A DNA stretch of 52,675 bases from Actinomycetes bacterium (lineage in GTDB: Bacteria; Actinomycetota; Acidimicrobiia; Acidimicrobiales; Bog-793), in NCBI GenBank assembly GCA_021809805.1, contig JAJZKA010000004.1, forward strand, positions 1 through 52,675, in the 5' to 3' direction. Both the position numbers and the translations under genes were made by a program. The notes below the pieces were generated by a model that was not told the origin of the DNA, did no database searches, and worked only from the letters and a program-made list of their open reading frames with translations. Positions 1 to 7,330 of the stretch are shown here, in pieces; position 1 is the first letter of the stretch; every line of letters begins with the position of its first letter.

Positions 1-54
1 CCATTGGTAGTCAGGGGCGCGGTGCCATGACGGCCCGGTTCCCCATCCCCCTTT

Positions 55-88
55 CGATCTGTACGTGCGGTTCTCCCGCATACAGCTC
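55..88 (-). ncRNA. Group II intron domain V catalytic hairpin
   Basis: Read on the minus strand, the hairpin begins GAGC, containing the catalytic AGC triad, continues with a stem rich in UGCGG/CCGCA pairs closed by a GAGA tetraloop, and has the CG bulge on the 3' strand. This is the most conserved part of all group II introns and lies directly downstream of the maturase stop codon, as expected. Domain VI should follow at about 8-50. Confidence 0.8.
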
Positions 89-111
89 ACCGACGGTCGT
101 TCTGGACATGG

Positions 112-1455
112 TTACGCTGCCTTCGGATAGCGGATCGTGCCGAGAAGCTTGTGCAGACCCTGGTCGTGGAACCAGGCCTCGGTCCAGCGGTTCGCCTGGC
201 CGGCATGGAGGTTGCGGCCTCGCTTCTTCACGAGCAAGGAACGGAGCCGTCCGACAACATAGCGGTCAAGCTGGCGGAACTTGTTGGACGCATTCCCATT
301 GCGGAAGTAGTTGGCCCAGCCCCGGAGGAACTGGTTGAGGCGGCCGATGACCACCTCCAGCTCCTGTCCGACCTGGCTTCGCTCGGTGAGGGCATGGACC
401 TTGACCCGAGCACGCTTCATCGACCGCAGAGACGGCCAGCGCTGGAGGTAGTAGCGGACGATGCGCCGCTGCTCCCAGAGCCGACCCGACATGCGGGCGT
501 GGAAGTGGCACCCGAGGAAGTCGAAGCCCTCTTTGCCCTCCCGGAGGTCGACCACCTTGGTCTTGTCCGGGTGAAGGACCAGACCAAGCTCGCCGAGGAG
601 CAAAGCTGCCTGCTCCCGGGCACGTTCGGCCTGCTCCTGGGATCCGCACAACACGACGAAGTCGTCCGCGTAGCGGACGACTTCTCCCGTGCCGGACTCG
701 GCCCAGGCCCGATCGAAGGCGTGCAGGAAGATGTTGGCAAGAAGCGGGGAGATCACCCCGCCCTGGGGAGTCCCCGTGACCGTCTCGGAGAGCACCCCGT
801 CTGCCAGCACCCCAGCAGTGAGCCAGCCACGAAGGAGCTTCAGCACCCGGCGGTCCGAGACCCGCTCTTCGACGAGCGACAGCAACCTGTCATGGTCGAT
901 CGAGCCGAAGAAGTCCCTGATGTCGGCCTCGAAGACGAACTGGCTGCCTTCAATGAAGCCGACCCGAATCCTCTCCAGGGCCTGGAGCGCCGAACGCTTC
1001 GGGCGGAACCCATACGAGCAGCTGAGGAAGTCGGCCTCGAACACTGGCTCGAGGACGAGCTTTGCCGCCTGCTGGGCCACCCGGTCCTTCAGCGTGGGAA
1101 TGCCGAGCGGGCGCTTTCGCCCGTCCGGCTTTGGGATCTCCACCCGACGCACGGGCGCCGGGTGGTAGTTGCCTGCACGGAGGTCACGTTGCAACTCGTC
1201 GAGGAGACGAGCCACGCCGTAGTCCTCCACCGCTTTGAGGGTCATTCCATCGACCCCCGCAGCGCCACGGTTGGCACGGACCCGCTCCCACGCCTCTGCG
1301 AGGACGTCATCTCGACAGATGCGGTCATAAAGGGCGTGGAAGCGCCGTTCCTCTGACTGCTTGGCCGCAGCCCATAGCCGGTTCTGGAGGCGTCGAACGT
1401 TGGCGGGGGCCAGATGGCGGCCCTCGGGGTAGTTGTCCGGAGCGGTCCCCGGCAT
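112..1455 (-). CDS. ltrA: Group II intron reverse transcriptase/maturase
   Basis: This 447-residue protein reverse-transcribes and helps splice its own intron RNA. The reverse transcriptase core is intact, with the catalytic YADD box in the segment VVRYADDFVVL and the preceding GTPQGGVISPLLANI block. The C-terminal maturase (X) domain follows, with the typical RGWANYFRNGNAS motif. There is no HNH endonuclease domain after it, so mobility would use nicks or replication forks rather than target cleavage by the protein. The reading frame is open up to 1746, but that upstream part overlaps structured intron RNA (domains I to IV), and family members usually start at an MPGTA-like methionine. I therefore chose the ATG at 1455. 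The long open frame on the opposite strand is a shadow of this gene. Confidence 0.93.
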   Translation of the reverse strand: MPGTAPDNYPEGRHLAPANVRRLQNRLWAAAKQSEERRFHALYDRICRDDVLAEAWERVRANRGAAGVDGMTLKAVEDYGVARLLDELQRDLRAGNYHPAPVRRVEIPKPDGRKRPLGIPTLKDRVAQQAAKLVLEPVFEADFLSCSYGFRPKRSALQALERIRVGFIEGSQFVFEADIRDFFGSIDHDRLLSLVEERVSDRRVLKLLRGWLTAGVLADGVLSETVTGTPQGGVISPLLANIFLHAFDRAWAESGTGEVVRYADDFVVLCGSQEQAERAREQAALLLGELGLVLHPDKTKVVDLREGKEGFDFLGCHFHARMSGRLWEQRRIVRYYLQRWPSLRSMKRARVKVHALTERSQVGQELEVVIGRLNQFLRGWANYFRNGNASNKFRQLDRYVVGRLRSLLVKKRGRNLHAGQANRWTEAWFHDQGLHKLLGTIRYPKAA

Positions 1456-2126
1456 GCCCTTGCGCGTTCCTCTGTCACCGGCGTGACCGAAGTCGGGGCC
1501 CTTCCCTCCTGCCGGGTTGCTCCCGGCGATCAGCAGTACTACGACCCCGTCGGACTCCCGCTTGCCTCCGGACGCTTTCACCACTGGCTTATACGTCCGG
1601 TCTTTGCTGACGAGGCTGGCAAGACGGGCCTCTCCTGTTCCGAACCACCCCGTGCGTACGTGCCGCTCCCCGTACCCCGAGGGGACCCGACCAGAGGCAT
1701 CTCCGGAACTTGCCAGGAGGTCGGACGTGGGCCTTCGCCGTGACATGAGCGGCTCGGCTCCCCTGTTGTAAATGTGACGAGGCTGCAGGACTCGGCCCGG
1801 GTGGACCTACGGCCCGCACGCTTGCTCCCTCCAAAGAGGCTCTCGACGCCCCGCTCGGCCCGCCGCCTCTCGGCGACGAGCTGGGGCCTGCTACCGGGCT
1901 CTCCGGCGATTACCCGGACGGGACTTTCACCCGCAGGGCTGGTCCAGCTTTCAGGACGCAACATGGCCTCAGCGTACCAACCAGGGCGACAATCTTCCAC
2001 AACCACGGGCCAGAAGCTCCGTGGCCCGAAGCTAGAGAACGACCAGGGCGCAAATCCTCCGCGACCGCGGCAAGTCCGCTGGTGAGCGTTGTGGCGCTGG
2101 TAGTAATGCCGCTGATGTAACTCGGA

Positions 2127-2168
2127 AAAACGAAGAGCGGACCACGCTGGGAACGCGGCCCGCTCTTC
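2127..2168 (-). terminator. Rho-independent terminator, minus strand
   Basis: A perfect inverted repeat GAAGAGCGG (2132-2140) / CCGCTCTTC (2160-2168) is followed on the minus strand by GTTTTT. It would end a minus-strand transcript or stop antisense transcription entering from the winged-helix gene. A second GC-rich inverted repeat (CCACGG 2003-2008 / CCGTGG 2019-2024) lies closer to the intron's 5' end. Several bacterial group II intron lineages insert just downstream of such terminator hairpins. No gene is seen between 1990 and 2284. Confidence 0.75.
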
Positions 2169-2284
2169 CAGAAGTGACCGGCCCGCTACGGGGGCCGACC
2201 AACGTCGTCACGTGCGTCGACGACACTAGGTCAAGCGCGCCCGTAGGTGGTGGACGGTCGATCCATCGCGTCGGGAGGAGCTTG

Positions 2285-3649
2285 ATGTCGGAGGGGTTGG
2301 CTGCGACACCGCAGCCAGGGGCGCTGCGCGGTCTGAGGCGCGCCGAGAGCTGGGCGCTCGAGGTGACCGAGCGCGACGGCGTCCCCCTCTCCGACGGCAG
2401 GGTGCTCGTACCGCTACGCCAGAGCGAGCTGCTGCGCCGCATGGGCCTCGATGCAACGAACGGGCTCGTCAGTCGCTACCTCTCGCAGCTCGGCTCGATC
2501 GTGGAGCGCCGAGGCGGCGGCGGGCTCATCTTCGACGTCGCGCGTCTCCAGAGCGCTGCCGCGGCTCGCCCACGTCTCCAAACGGTGCCTCGGGGATCCG
2601 AACCGCCGGGGGGCAGATGGCGGAGCGGCTCGGGCGGGGGCACTCCTCCAGGGGCGGGCGATCCAGATCTGGTCGAGGAGCTCGAAGCCGCCCGCGACCT
2701 CATCGCTGCCCAAGCGCGGTACATCGCGGTGCTGAACGCGCGCTCGGGCGTAGCTACGCCTTCCCTAGCAACGGGTCCCGCCGCCGCCTCTCTCCCGCTC
2801 GCAGGCGACCCATTCGCCGCGGCGCGCGACCAGAGTTCGCGCGCCGCGGCGCGCGAACTGACTGACGGCCGCGCGATTCCGCGCGAATCGCGCGCGGCTT
2901 TAGAGGAGTTAAAAGAAGCTAGAGCTAGCTTTTACACAAATATGCATGAAGAAGCTCAGCTAGCTTCTTCACTCTCGGTGGACCCGCGCGCGGAAGGGCG
3001 CGCGGCCGAGGTCGCTTTCCGCGCGACACCTCGGCCGCAAGAGGGCTCGGGTGACATCCCGCACGCACCGAGCGGAGGCGCGAGTCTGCCGAGAGCAGAC
3101 TGGAGCGACGACGAAATCGAGGCCCTTGTCAGCTCGCTCAGCGAAGCGTGTAAGACCCGGAGGCTCCAAGGCTTAATCAACCCGACGGGGCTCCTAGCCG
3201 CGCTCCACGCTGCTGAACTGAACCGGGCTGAGATCTACCGAGGCGCCCAGGCGATCGCTGCGCGCGTCCGCTCCGGCGAACAAATCAGCTCTCCATTCGG
3301 GCTGCTCACGAAGGCGGCGCAAGAGGGCTGGCGTCAATACTTCGAGCCTTCCACGGCCCATCTCGAGCGGACGCCCGCCCGACGGCCAGGCCCGTCGCGC
3401 GAGGACGGGATCGAGCTCGGGGACGCGCTCGGCGGTGTCGAGGAAGCGGTCGCCATTCCAAGCGGCGTGCAGGAAGCCGACACCGCCTGCGGCGGGTCGG
3501 TCCCGGTTCTAGAAGACCGAGCAGAGCAGCTCGAGCGGCTAAGAGCGCTCCGTCGCCAGCTTCCCGACTTAGGAGGGGGCGTAGCGCTGACCGATGACAG
3601 CAGTCCCTGTCTCGGTGATCGTGAAGGAGGGAATGTTGAAGGTCCATAG
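2285..3649 (+). CDS. Winged-helix DNA-binding protein, possible replication initiator
   Basis: The 454-residue product is not recognised as a named family. Residues about 30-90 look like a winged helix (QSELLRRMGL, then VSRYLSQLGSIVERRGGGG, then LIFDVARL). A short coiled coil follows (DLVEELEAARDLIAAQARYIAVL). The region near residue 200 is encoded by an abnormal palindromic and AT-rich stretch. A C-terminal helical block about 290-370 includes SPFGLLTKAAQEGW, reminiscent of DnaD-like tails of plasmid and phage replication proteins. The ATG at 2285 has GGGAGG ten bases upstream. The frame is open further upstream, but without a ribosome site. The 3' end overlaps the convergent TadG-like gene by 81 bases. 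A transcriptional regulator is the main alternative to an initiator. Confidence 0.6.
   Translation: MSEGLAATPQPGALRGLRRAESWALEVTERDGVPLSDGRVLVPLRQSELLRRMGLDATNGLVSRYLSQLGSIVERRGGGGLIFDVARLQSAAAARPRLQTVPRGSEPPGGRWRSGSGGGTPPGAGDPDLVEELEAARDLIAAQARYIAVLNARSGVATPSLATGPAAASLPLAGDPFAAARDQSSRAAARELTDGRAIPRESRAALEELKEARASFYTNMHEEAQLASSLSVDPRAEGRAAEVAFRATPRPQEGSGDIPHAPSGGASLPRADWSDDEIEALVSSLSEACKTRRLQGLINPTGLLAALHAAELNRAEIYRGAQAIAARVRSGEQISSPFGLLTKAAQEGWRQYFEPSTAHLERTPARRPGPSREDGIELGDALGGVEEAVAIPSGVQEADTACGGSVPVLEDRAEQLERLRALRRQLPDLGGGVALTDDSSPCLGDREGGNVEGP
2835..2858. repeat. 24-bp perfect palindrome inside the winged-helix gene
   Basis: The sequence reads GTTCGCGCGCCG followed by its exact reverse complement, so the palindrome is perfect over 24 bases. 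A second, slightly imperfect GCGCG-rich inverted repeat follows at about 2870-2900. Both are translated as Arg/Ala/Glu-rich linker sequence, so they are not needed for a conserved fold. Confidence 0.85.
2898..2975. other. AT-rich patch with GCTAGCTT repeats inside a GC-rich gene
   Basis: This stretch is far richer in A and T than its neighbours. It contains two related imperfect palindromes built on GAAGCT and GCTAGCTT (about 2919-2936 and 2948-2966). It directly follows the 24-bp palindrome. AT-rich repeats inside or beside an initiator gene are typical of plasmid replication origins, so this could be an origin or unwinding element. It could also be a small insertion into a variable linker. 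Confidence 0.45.
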
Positions 3650-4036
3650 GAACTGATTGCGGACCCACACTGTGGCGGTGCACGCGACGGTTTGCGCGGT
3701 GACGCCCTGGACGACGCAGCTGCCCCCAATCAGCTGGGCATCGCTCTGCTCGGCCTGGGCGATATACGCATCTCCGACGCTGACTGCGTCGCTTCCGTAC
3801 TGAAGCGATCCGGTAGCGCCATTATCGTCGAGATAGGAGGCCGGGAGGTCGTTGGCCGCAGCACGGGCCGCCTGCTCCGCGACGTCGGTGGCATCCCGCG
3901 ACACTGCGAGAGCGTTGCCGCCGTCGTAGACGATTCCGGCGAGAGCGACGAAGACGGGGACGAGGAGGAGACCCATGAAGGCGATTGCCCCTTCCTCGCT
4001 GCGCCGAGACCGAGCGCCAATGCCTCGAAGGTTCAT
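3569..4036 (-). CDS. TadG-like pseudopilin or pilus assembly protein
   Basis: The 155-residue protein is membrane-anchored. It has a charged N-terminus with RRSEEGAIAF, one long hydrophobic segment (about residues 17-37) and an extracytoplasmic part with two cysteines. The sequence after the membrane segment (YDGGNALAVSRDATDVAEQAARAAA) is the classic start of TadG/TadE_F-type proteins. It is the last gene of the pilus operon. Its ATG overlaps the stop of the preceding TadE-like gene in an ATGA, so translation is probably coupled. The 3' end runs 81 bases into the convergent winged-helix gene. Confidence 0.75.
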   Translation of the reverse strand: MNLRGIGARSRRSEEGAIAFMGLLLVPVFVALAGIVYDGGNALAVSRDATDVAEQAARAAANDLPASYLDDNGATGSLQYGSDAVSVGDAYIAQAEQSDAQLIGGSCVVQGVTAQTVACTATVWVRNQFLWTFNIPSFTITETGTAVIGQRYAPS

Positions 4037-4530
4037 GGGGCTGGGGTCGGCTCGCCGCCGCAGCTAGAGGTGTCGATGCTCGAGGTGAAGAGATCAGAAC
4101 AGGCCTGTACGGGGTCGTAATAGCTGATCGGCGCTGTCGAGGTGTCGCTGACGATTGCGTCGGATGCCTCGCCCGGTACGAGGCCGCCCGTGGCGATCTT
4201 GCAGGTGATCTTCGTGGTCACCGAGCCGTTCGGCGCCCAGTTCGCGTAGCTGATCTCTGTCGGCGGAGGGCGGTCGCAAGTTATGCCCTGGTCGATGCGC
4301 TCTTGGCCGGCAAGCGCGGACGAGGCAACGACTGAGGCCGCGTTGTCGTTCTGCTGCATCACCGAGGACTGCGATCCGAGCGCTGCGAGACCCTGGACGT
4401 CCTGATTACCGAGGGCAATTACACCGGCGGCGACAACGAGAGCGATGAGGGCGAGAAGGAATGGCACGAGGATGACGAACTCGAGTGTCTCGGCTTCACC
4501 GCGTTCGTCGTGGCGTCGACGCTTTAGCAT
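4033..4530 (-). CDS. TadE-like minor pseudopilin
   Basis: A 165-residue protein. It starts MLKRRRHDERGEAETLEFVI, a prepilin-like leader with a Gly-Glu junction and an acidic residue near the start of the hydrophobic helix (residues about 19-40). The remainder is polar and probably outside the membrane, with several cysteines. TadE-type proteins are cleaved by the prepilin peptidase and take part in Flp pilus assembly. The start lies within the last codons of the gene before it (ATGCTAA overlap) and its stop overlaps the next start (ATGA). Confidence 0.75.
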   Translation of the reverse strand: MLKRRRHDERGEAETLEFVILVPFLLALIALVVAAGVIALGNQDVQGLAALGSQSSVMQQNDNAASVVASSALAGQERIDQGITCDRPPPTEISYANWAPNGSVTTKITCKIATGGLVPGEASDAIVSDTSTAPISYYDPVQACSDLFTSSIDTSSCGGEPTPAP

Positions 4531-4976
4531 GCGGCTACTCCTGTGCTTGCGGACCCGGGCGTGCCGCCGACGAGGTCTTGGACGGGCGCGATCGCCGAAG
4601 CGCTCACGCCGAGGGGGATGAAGCTGATGCCAAACAGGTTGGTGACCCGACCCGTCACAGTGATCTCGGGGAGAGCCGCCCCCTGGGCGCCGGTCATGCA
4701 GACCGAGCTCGTGACGCTCCCGATGAAGTTGCCGCCCAGTCGGCTTGCATCGACCGCAGCCAGGGTCGTTCCTGCCTCGACGTCGGCCCCGGTCGCGGCG
4801 AATGTTGCTCCGTCCTGAGCCGCCACCCTCACTGCCTCTTGGGCGTAGATCCAGAAAGCGAACTGCACCGCCAGCCCGATGATCAGCAAGAGCAAGGGGA
4901 AGAGCAGCAGGAGAGCGATGGTCGAGGCCTCGCCAGCCTCGCCACGCTCCCCCGCCCTCTTCCTCGCAAACGCCGC
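4524..4976 (-). CDS. TadE-like pseudopilin, start codon unresolved
   Basis: The reading frame encodes ARKRAGERGEAGEASTIALL followed by a strongly hydrophobic helix and an extracytoplasmic domain of about 100 residues with a single early cysteine, which is a typical TadE layout. The frame lies in the -1 register relative to the pilin-like gene that ends at 4985. A TAAGGAG ribosome-site-like sequence is formed by that stop codon. However, no ATG, GTG or TTG in this frame lies between there and the hydrophobic helix; the nearest ATG is at 5303, in sequence that belongs to another gene. A rare start codon, frameshifting from the upstream gene or a base error are all possible. The 5' coordinate is therefore approximate. 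Confidence 0.65.
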   Translation of the reverse strand, partial: AAFARKRAGERGEAGEASTIALLLLFPLLLLIIGLAVQFAFWIYAQEAVRVAAQDGATFAATGADVEAGTTLAAVDASRLGGNFIGSVTSSVCMTGAQGAALPEITVTGRVTNLFGISFIPLGVSASAIAPVQDLVGGTPGSASTGVAAC

Positions 4977-4984
4977 CTGACTCC

Positions 4985-5278
4985 TTACGGAGCGGATGGC
5001 GTGTTGTAGCAGGAGCTGATGCCGCCGTTGCCCGAGCCGGGGACGCAGCTCGAGATCTGTTTTCCCGCCGACGACACGGCGTTGTAGATGAAGTACGCAC
5101 CTACGCCGACGATGGTGATGGAGAAGAAGATCCACACAACACGCGGAATCATCTCCTCCCCTCGCTCGGACAGTTCCCTGCCTGTCAGCTTCTTGTGCGC
5201 CTTCCTGATGCCGTTCTCGACCCACGCGGCTGTCCCGATCGCCGACGTCTGCACGAGCCTGAAAGTTGCCACGATCAT
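4985..5278 (-). CDS. Small pilin-like membrane protein of the Tad operon
   Basis: The product is 97 residues. Residues 1-42 are charged (ending LTGRELSERGEE), followed by one membrane helix (MIPRVVWIFFSITIVGVGAYFIY) and a short Cys/Gly/Ser-rich tail. Its size, position and RGE motif before the helix make it the best candidate for the Flp pilin of this locus, although the usual Flp sequence is not conserved. The ATG at 5278 has AAGGAGG about 9 bases upstream. An internal ATG just before the helix also has a GGGGAGG sequence, but it lies too close to that codon to work well. Confidence 0.6.
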   Translation of the reverse strand: MIVATFRLVQTSAIGTAAWVENGIRKAHKKLTGRELSERGEEMIPRVVWIFFSITIVGVGAYFIYNAVSSAGKQISSCVPGSGNGGISSCYNTPSAP

Positions 5279-5336
5279 CTGCTCTTTGCCTCCTTGTGGC
5301 CATAGCGTCCTAGTTCCTTAGGAAATGTCGAGGGTG

Positions 5337-5447
5337 CTACTGGTCGAAGCGATACTCCGAGCCCTCCCTTCCGCGATCGACGACGGGGATGTCCGATGGC
5401 TCGCCGATCGAGGACGGCGGCGTAAGGCAGAGCAGGGACCAGCTCAT
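5337..5447 (-). CDS. Putative 36-residue small protein between tadC and the pilin-like gene
   Basis: The small frame begins MSWSLLCLTP and ends with a TAG at 5337. Its ATG overlaps the TGA of the TadC-like gene in an ATGA, the same arrangement used elsewhere in this operon. The rest is polar and acidic. It fills most of a gap otherwise without a gene in a tightly packed operon. No homology can be claimed, and a chance frame of this size cannot be excluded. Confidence 0.35.
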   Translation of the reverse strand: MSWSLLCLTPPSSIGEPSDIPVVDRGREGSEYRFDQ

Positions 5448-6328
5448 AGAAGTCCCTTGATGCCGACGACGGCGGGATAGAGGAACATCACCAGGTAGCC
5501 CACGAACATCACCATCGACGGGATGAACATCTTGCTCTGTGCGCTTTCAGCGTGGCTCTGAAGCTCCATGAGCTCCCGATGGCGCATGGTCTGCGCCTTC
5601 GCGAACAACGTCTCTCTGACCTTGCTGCCCGAGGCCTCCGCCTGTCGGAGCGTGTTCGCGATGTCGACGAGGTCCGGCATGCCCCACTCATGGCCCAGGT
5701 CCTCCAGGCCGTCCCAGGGACTCTTGTTGAGCCGCTGACCCTCGGCGCACGCGGACAGGATCAGCCGAAAATCGTTGGACTTGGTCGTCTCTGCTGCGCC
5801 GCGCATGGCCTCGTGGAGGGAACTTCCACCAGCCATCGCTTGAGCAAGGAGGAAGAGGTACACGGACACCGATCGCCGAAAACGCTCCCGTCCGAGCTTC
5901 CCGCCACTCCTGATCGAACTCACGGTGGAGAACGTCGACGCTCCGAGCGCCAGGAGGACCCCGACGAGACCGAGGGGCACGGAACGGCTGACGTCCCGAC
6001 CGATCGCCAGCGATGCCACCACGGCAAGGCCAGCAAGCATTCCTGCCGTCTTGAACCAAAGGCCCACGATCTCGTCGAGCCGTCGGTTGCTAATCTGGAC
6101 ATCGAGGGCAAGACTCCGCCGGTACCAAGGCAGGTCATCGACCCGCTCGGCAATACGGGCGGCGGCGCGCCCGCTTGGGGTGGTGATGTTGAAGGTTCCC
6201 GCCGGGCCGCGGTTGCCGTCCAGTCGCGCCACTGACTGAGCGAGTGACGGTCGCGAACCGATAATGGCTCGGACGATCCCGGTGAGGCCGAGGCCTGCCA
6301 TGATCCCCAGCAAGACGGCGCTGATCAC
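5444..6328 (-). CDS. tadC: TadC-like pilus platform protein (T2SSF domain)
   Basis: The 294-residue inner-membrane protein matches the TadC/GspF architecture: an N-terminal membrane helix (AVLLGIMAGLGLTGIV), a pair of helices near residues 95-140, the cytoplasmic T2SSF helical bundle (FLLAQAMAGGSSLHEAMRGAA, later TLRQAEASGSKVRETLF) and a C-terminal membrane helix. With TadB it forms the platform on which the TadA motor drives pilus assembly. The chosen start is the GTG at 6328, which overlaps the tadB stop in GTGA and has AGAGGAG upstream. The frame is open further upstream only by overlapping tadB. Confidence 0.85.
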   Translation of the reverse strand: MISAVLLGIMAGLGLTGIVRAIIGSRPSLAQSVARLDGNRGPAGTFNITTPSGRAAARIAERVDDLPWYRRSLALDVQISNRRLDEIVGLWFKTAGMLAGLAVVASLAIGRDVSRSVPLGLVGVLLALGASTFSTVSSIRSGGKLGRERFRRSVSVYLFLLAQAMAGGSSLHEAMRGAAETTKSNDFRLILSACAEGQRLNKSPWDGLEDLGHEWGMPDLVDIANTLRQAEASGSKVRETLFAKAQTMRHRELMELQSHAESAQSKMFIPSMVMFVGYLVMFLYPAVVGIKGLL

Positions 6329-7179
6329 GCCGCACTCCTCTGGTCTTCGATCGGTGTGAAAAGACGCGGCGCCTTCACCGGGCGGGCGATGCGTGCGAAG
6401 AGCGCAATCGCCACGAGGTAGATGCCAAAGATGAAGACGATTGCGATGGCTCCCTCGAGCGTGTGGTAAGGCTTCATCCACTTGCGGCCGACGACCGGCA
6501 TGAGGAACGCGACGAGGGCCGAAATGGCGATCACGCCCTTCAACTCGTTCCGCGACTTGCGCTCAGAGATAGCGACCCGCTGGCGCATGGCGATTTCCTC
6601 GCGAGCAGCAGTTGCCACCTCGCTGAGCATGGAGGCGACACCCGTTCCGTGTCGCGGCTGCATCGCTTGGATGAGCCCGGCCACACACACGTCCGCCAGC
6701 TCATCGTCCATCGCATCGGCGAAGGTCCGCAGAGCGATTTCTGAGTCCTTCCCCGCAGCCAGATCCGCGGCGAGCCGGCGCAGCTCGCTCACGATGGCCG
6801 CTGGCGCGTGTGCAGCAGTCATCTGAATGGCCTCGTTGAGGCCCGTCCCGCCGCTAACGCTGTCCCTCATTGCTTCGAGCCAGAGCGCCAAACCTTCGAG
6901 GCGCGCCACATTACGAGCACTGCGGTTGTCGCCGAAAAACATCGGAGCGATGAAGCCGGCGACTCCCGCCGCCAGACCGAAGGCGATGATCCCGGTGGCG
7001 ATCGACAGCAGAATGGCCCCGACTATGGGGCCGGCGATGCGCACGGGTGTCATCACGATGCCCGTGCCGCTTCGGCGGCCCTTCGTCGACCAGGATGACA
7101 GCGAGGGAGCGAGTGCCCGCGTGAGAGCGACTAACCCCGCGGCGAACGCGCACCCGAGGAGAGCGACGACCGCGGTCAT
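6325..7179 (-). CDS. tadB: TadB-like pilus platform protein (T2SSF domain)
   Basis: The 284-residue protein has an N-terminal membrane helix, a helix pair at about 47-80, a cytoplasmic T2SSF bundle (WLEAMRDSVSGGTGLNEAIQ, later RHGTGVASMLSEVA) and two C-terminal membrane helices. It is the partner of TadC in the Tad machine. The ATG at 7179 overlaps the stop of a small upstream frame (ATGA), and its own stop overlaps the tadC start. Confidence 0.87.
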   Translation of the reverse strand: MTAVVALLGCAFAAGLVALTRALAPSLSSWSTKGRRSGTGIVMTPVRIAGPIVGAILLSIATGIIAFGLAAGVAGFIAPMFFGDNRSARNVARLEGLALWLEAMRDSVSGGTGLNEAIQMTAAHAPAAIVSELRRLAADLAAGKDSEIALRTFADAMDDELADVCVAGLIQAMQPRHGTGVASMLSEVATAAREEIAMRQRVAISERKSRNELKGVIAISALVAFLMPVVGRKWMKPYHTLEGAIAIVFIFGIYLVAIALFARIARPVKAPRLFTPIEDQRSAA

Positions 7180-7322
7180 GCTTCCTCCGCAATCTCAGTT
7201 GTCTCGGGAAGCGACAGTTCCACGGCCTCGGCTACCTCGCCGCGGTCTGGGCTGAGGAAGACGGGATGGTCTACGGCCCCCTTGCGGTGCGCACCGGGAC
7301 GCACGAGCGGTATTGCCGTCAC
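7176..7322 (-). CDS. Putative 48-residue acidic small protein between tadA and tadB
   Basis: A GTG-started frame (TAIPLVRPGAHRKGAVDHPV, then an acidic tail ending AEEA) begins 8 bases after the tadA stop and ends in an ATGA overlap with tadB. The exact fit, the coupling to tadB and the lack of any other use for the 150 bases argue that it is translated. There is no obvious membrane segment. A role as a pilus accessory peptide or as a device for coupling tadB translation to tadA is inference. Confidence 0.5.
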   Translation of the reverse strand: MTAIPLVRPGAHRKGAVDHPVFLSPDRGEVAEAVELSLPETTEIAEEA

Positions 7323-7330
7323 GGTCGCGA

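Larger units (their letters stand above)
1..1990 (-). mobile_element. Group II intron (retroelement), minus strand
   Basis: The element carries a maturase/reverse transcriptase gene and recognisable intron RNA parts. Near the 3' end, on the minus strand, a domain V hairpin starts with GAGC (88 to 85) and is followed by a domain VI-like stem. Near the 5' end the minus strand shows the domain I block GGGTGAAAGTCCCG at about 1920-1935, which is common in bacterial group II introns. The 5' boundary is probably between 1962 and 1990, because two GUGYG-like candidates exist (starting at 1962 and 1990). The 3' boundary is within the first about 10 bases or just outside the window. About 1.95 kb is a normal length. 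No endonuclease domain is present in the protein. Exact exon junctions are not resolved. Confidence 0.85.

Noticed and set aside
151..1356. 401-codon plus-strand open frame opposite the intron maturase
   Set aside because: The minus strand encodes an intact reverse transcriptase with YADD and maturase motifs; the plus-strand frame has no recognisable domain and is a high-GC shadow.
4531..5100. N-terminal extension of the 165-residue TadE-like protein (open frame to 5100)
   Set aside because: The extension is Arg/Gly-rich shadow sequence of the neighbouring pilus genes; the ATG at 4530 begins a normal prepilin-type leader and overlaps the previous stop.
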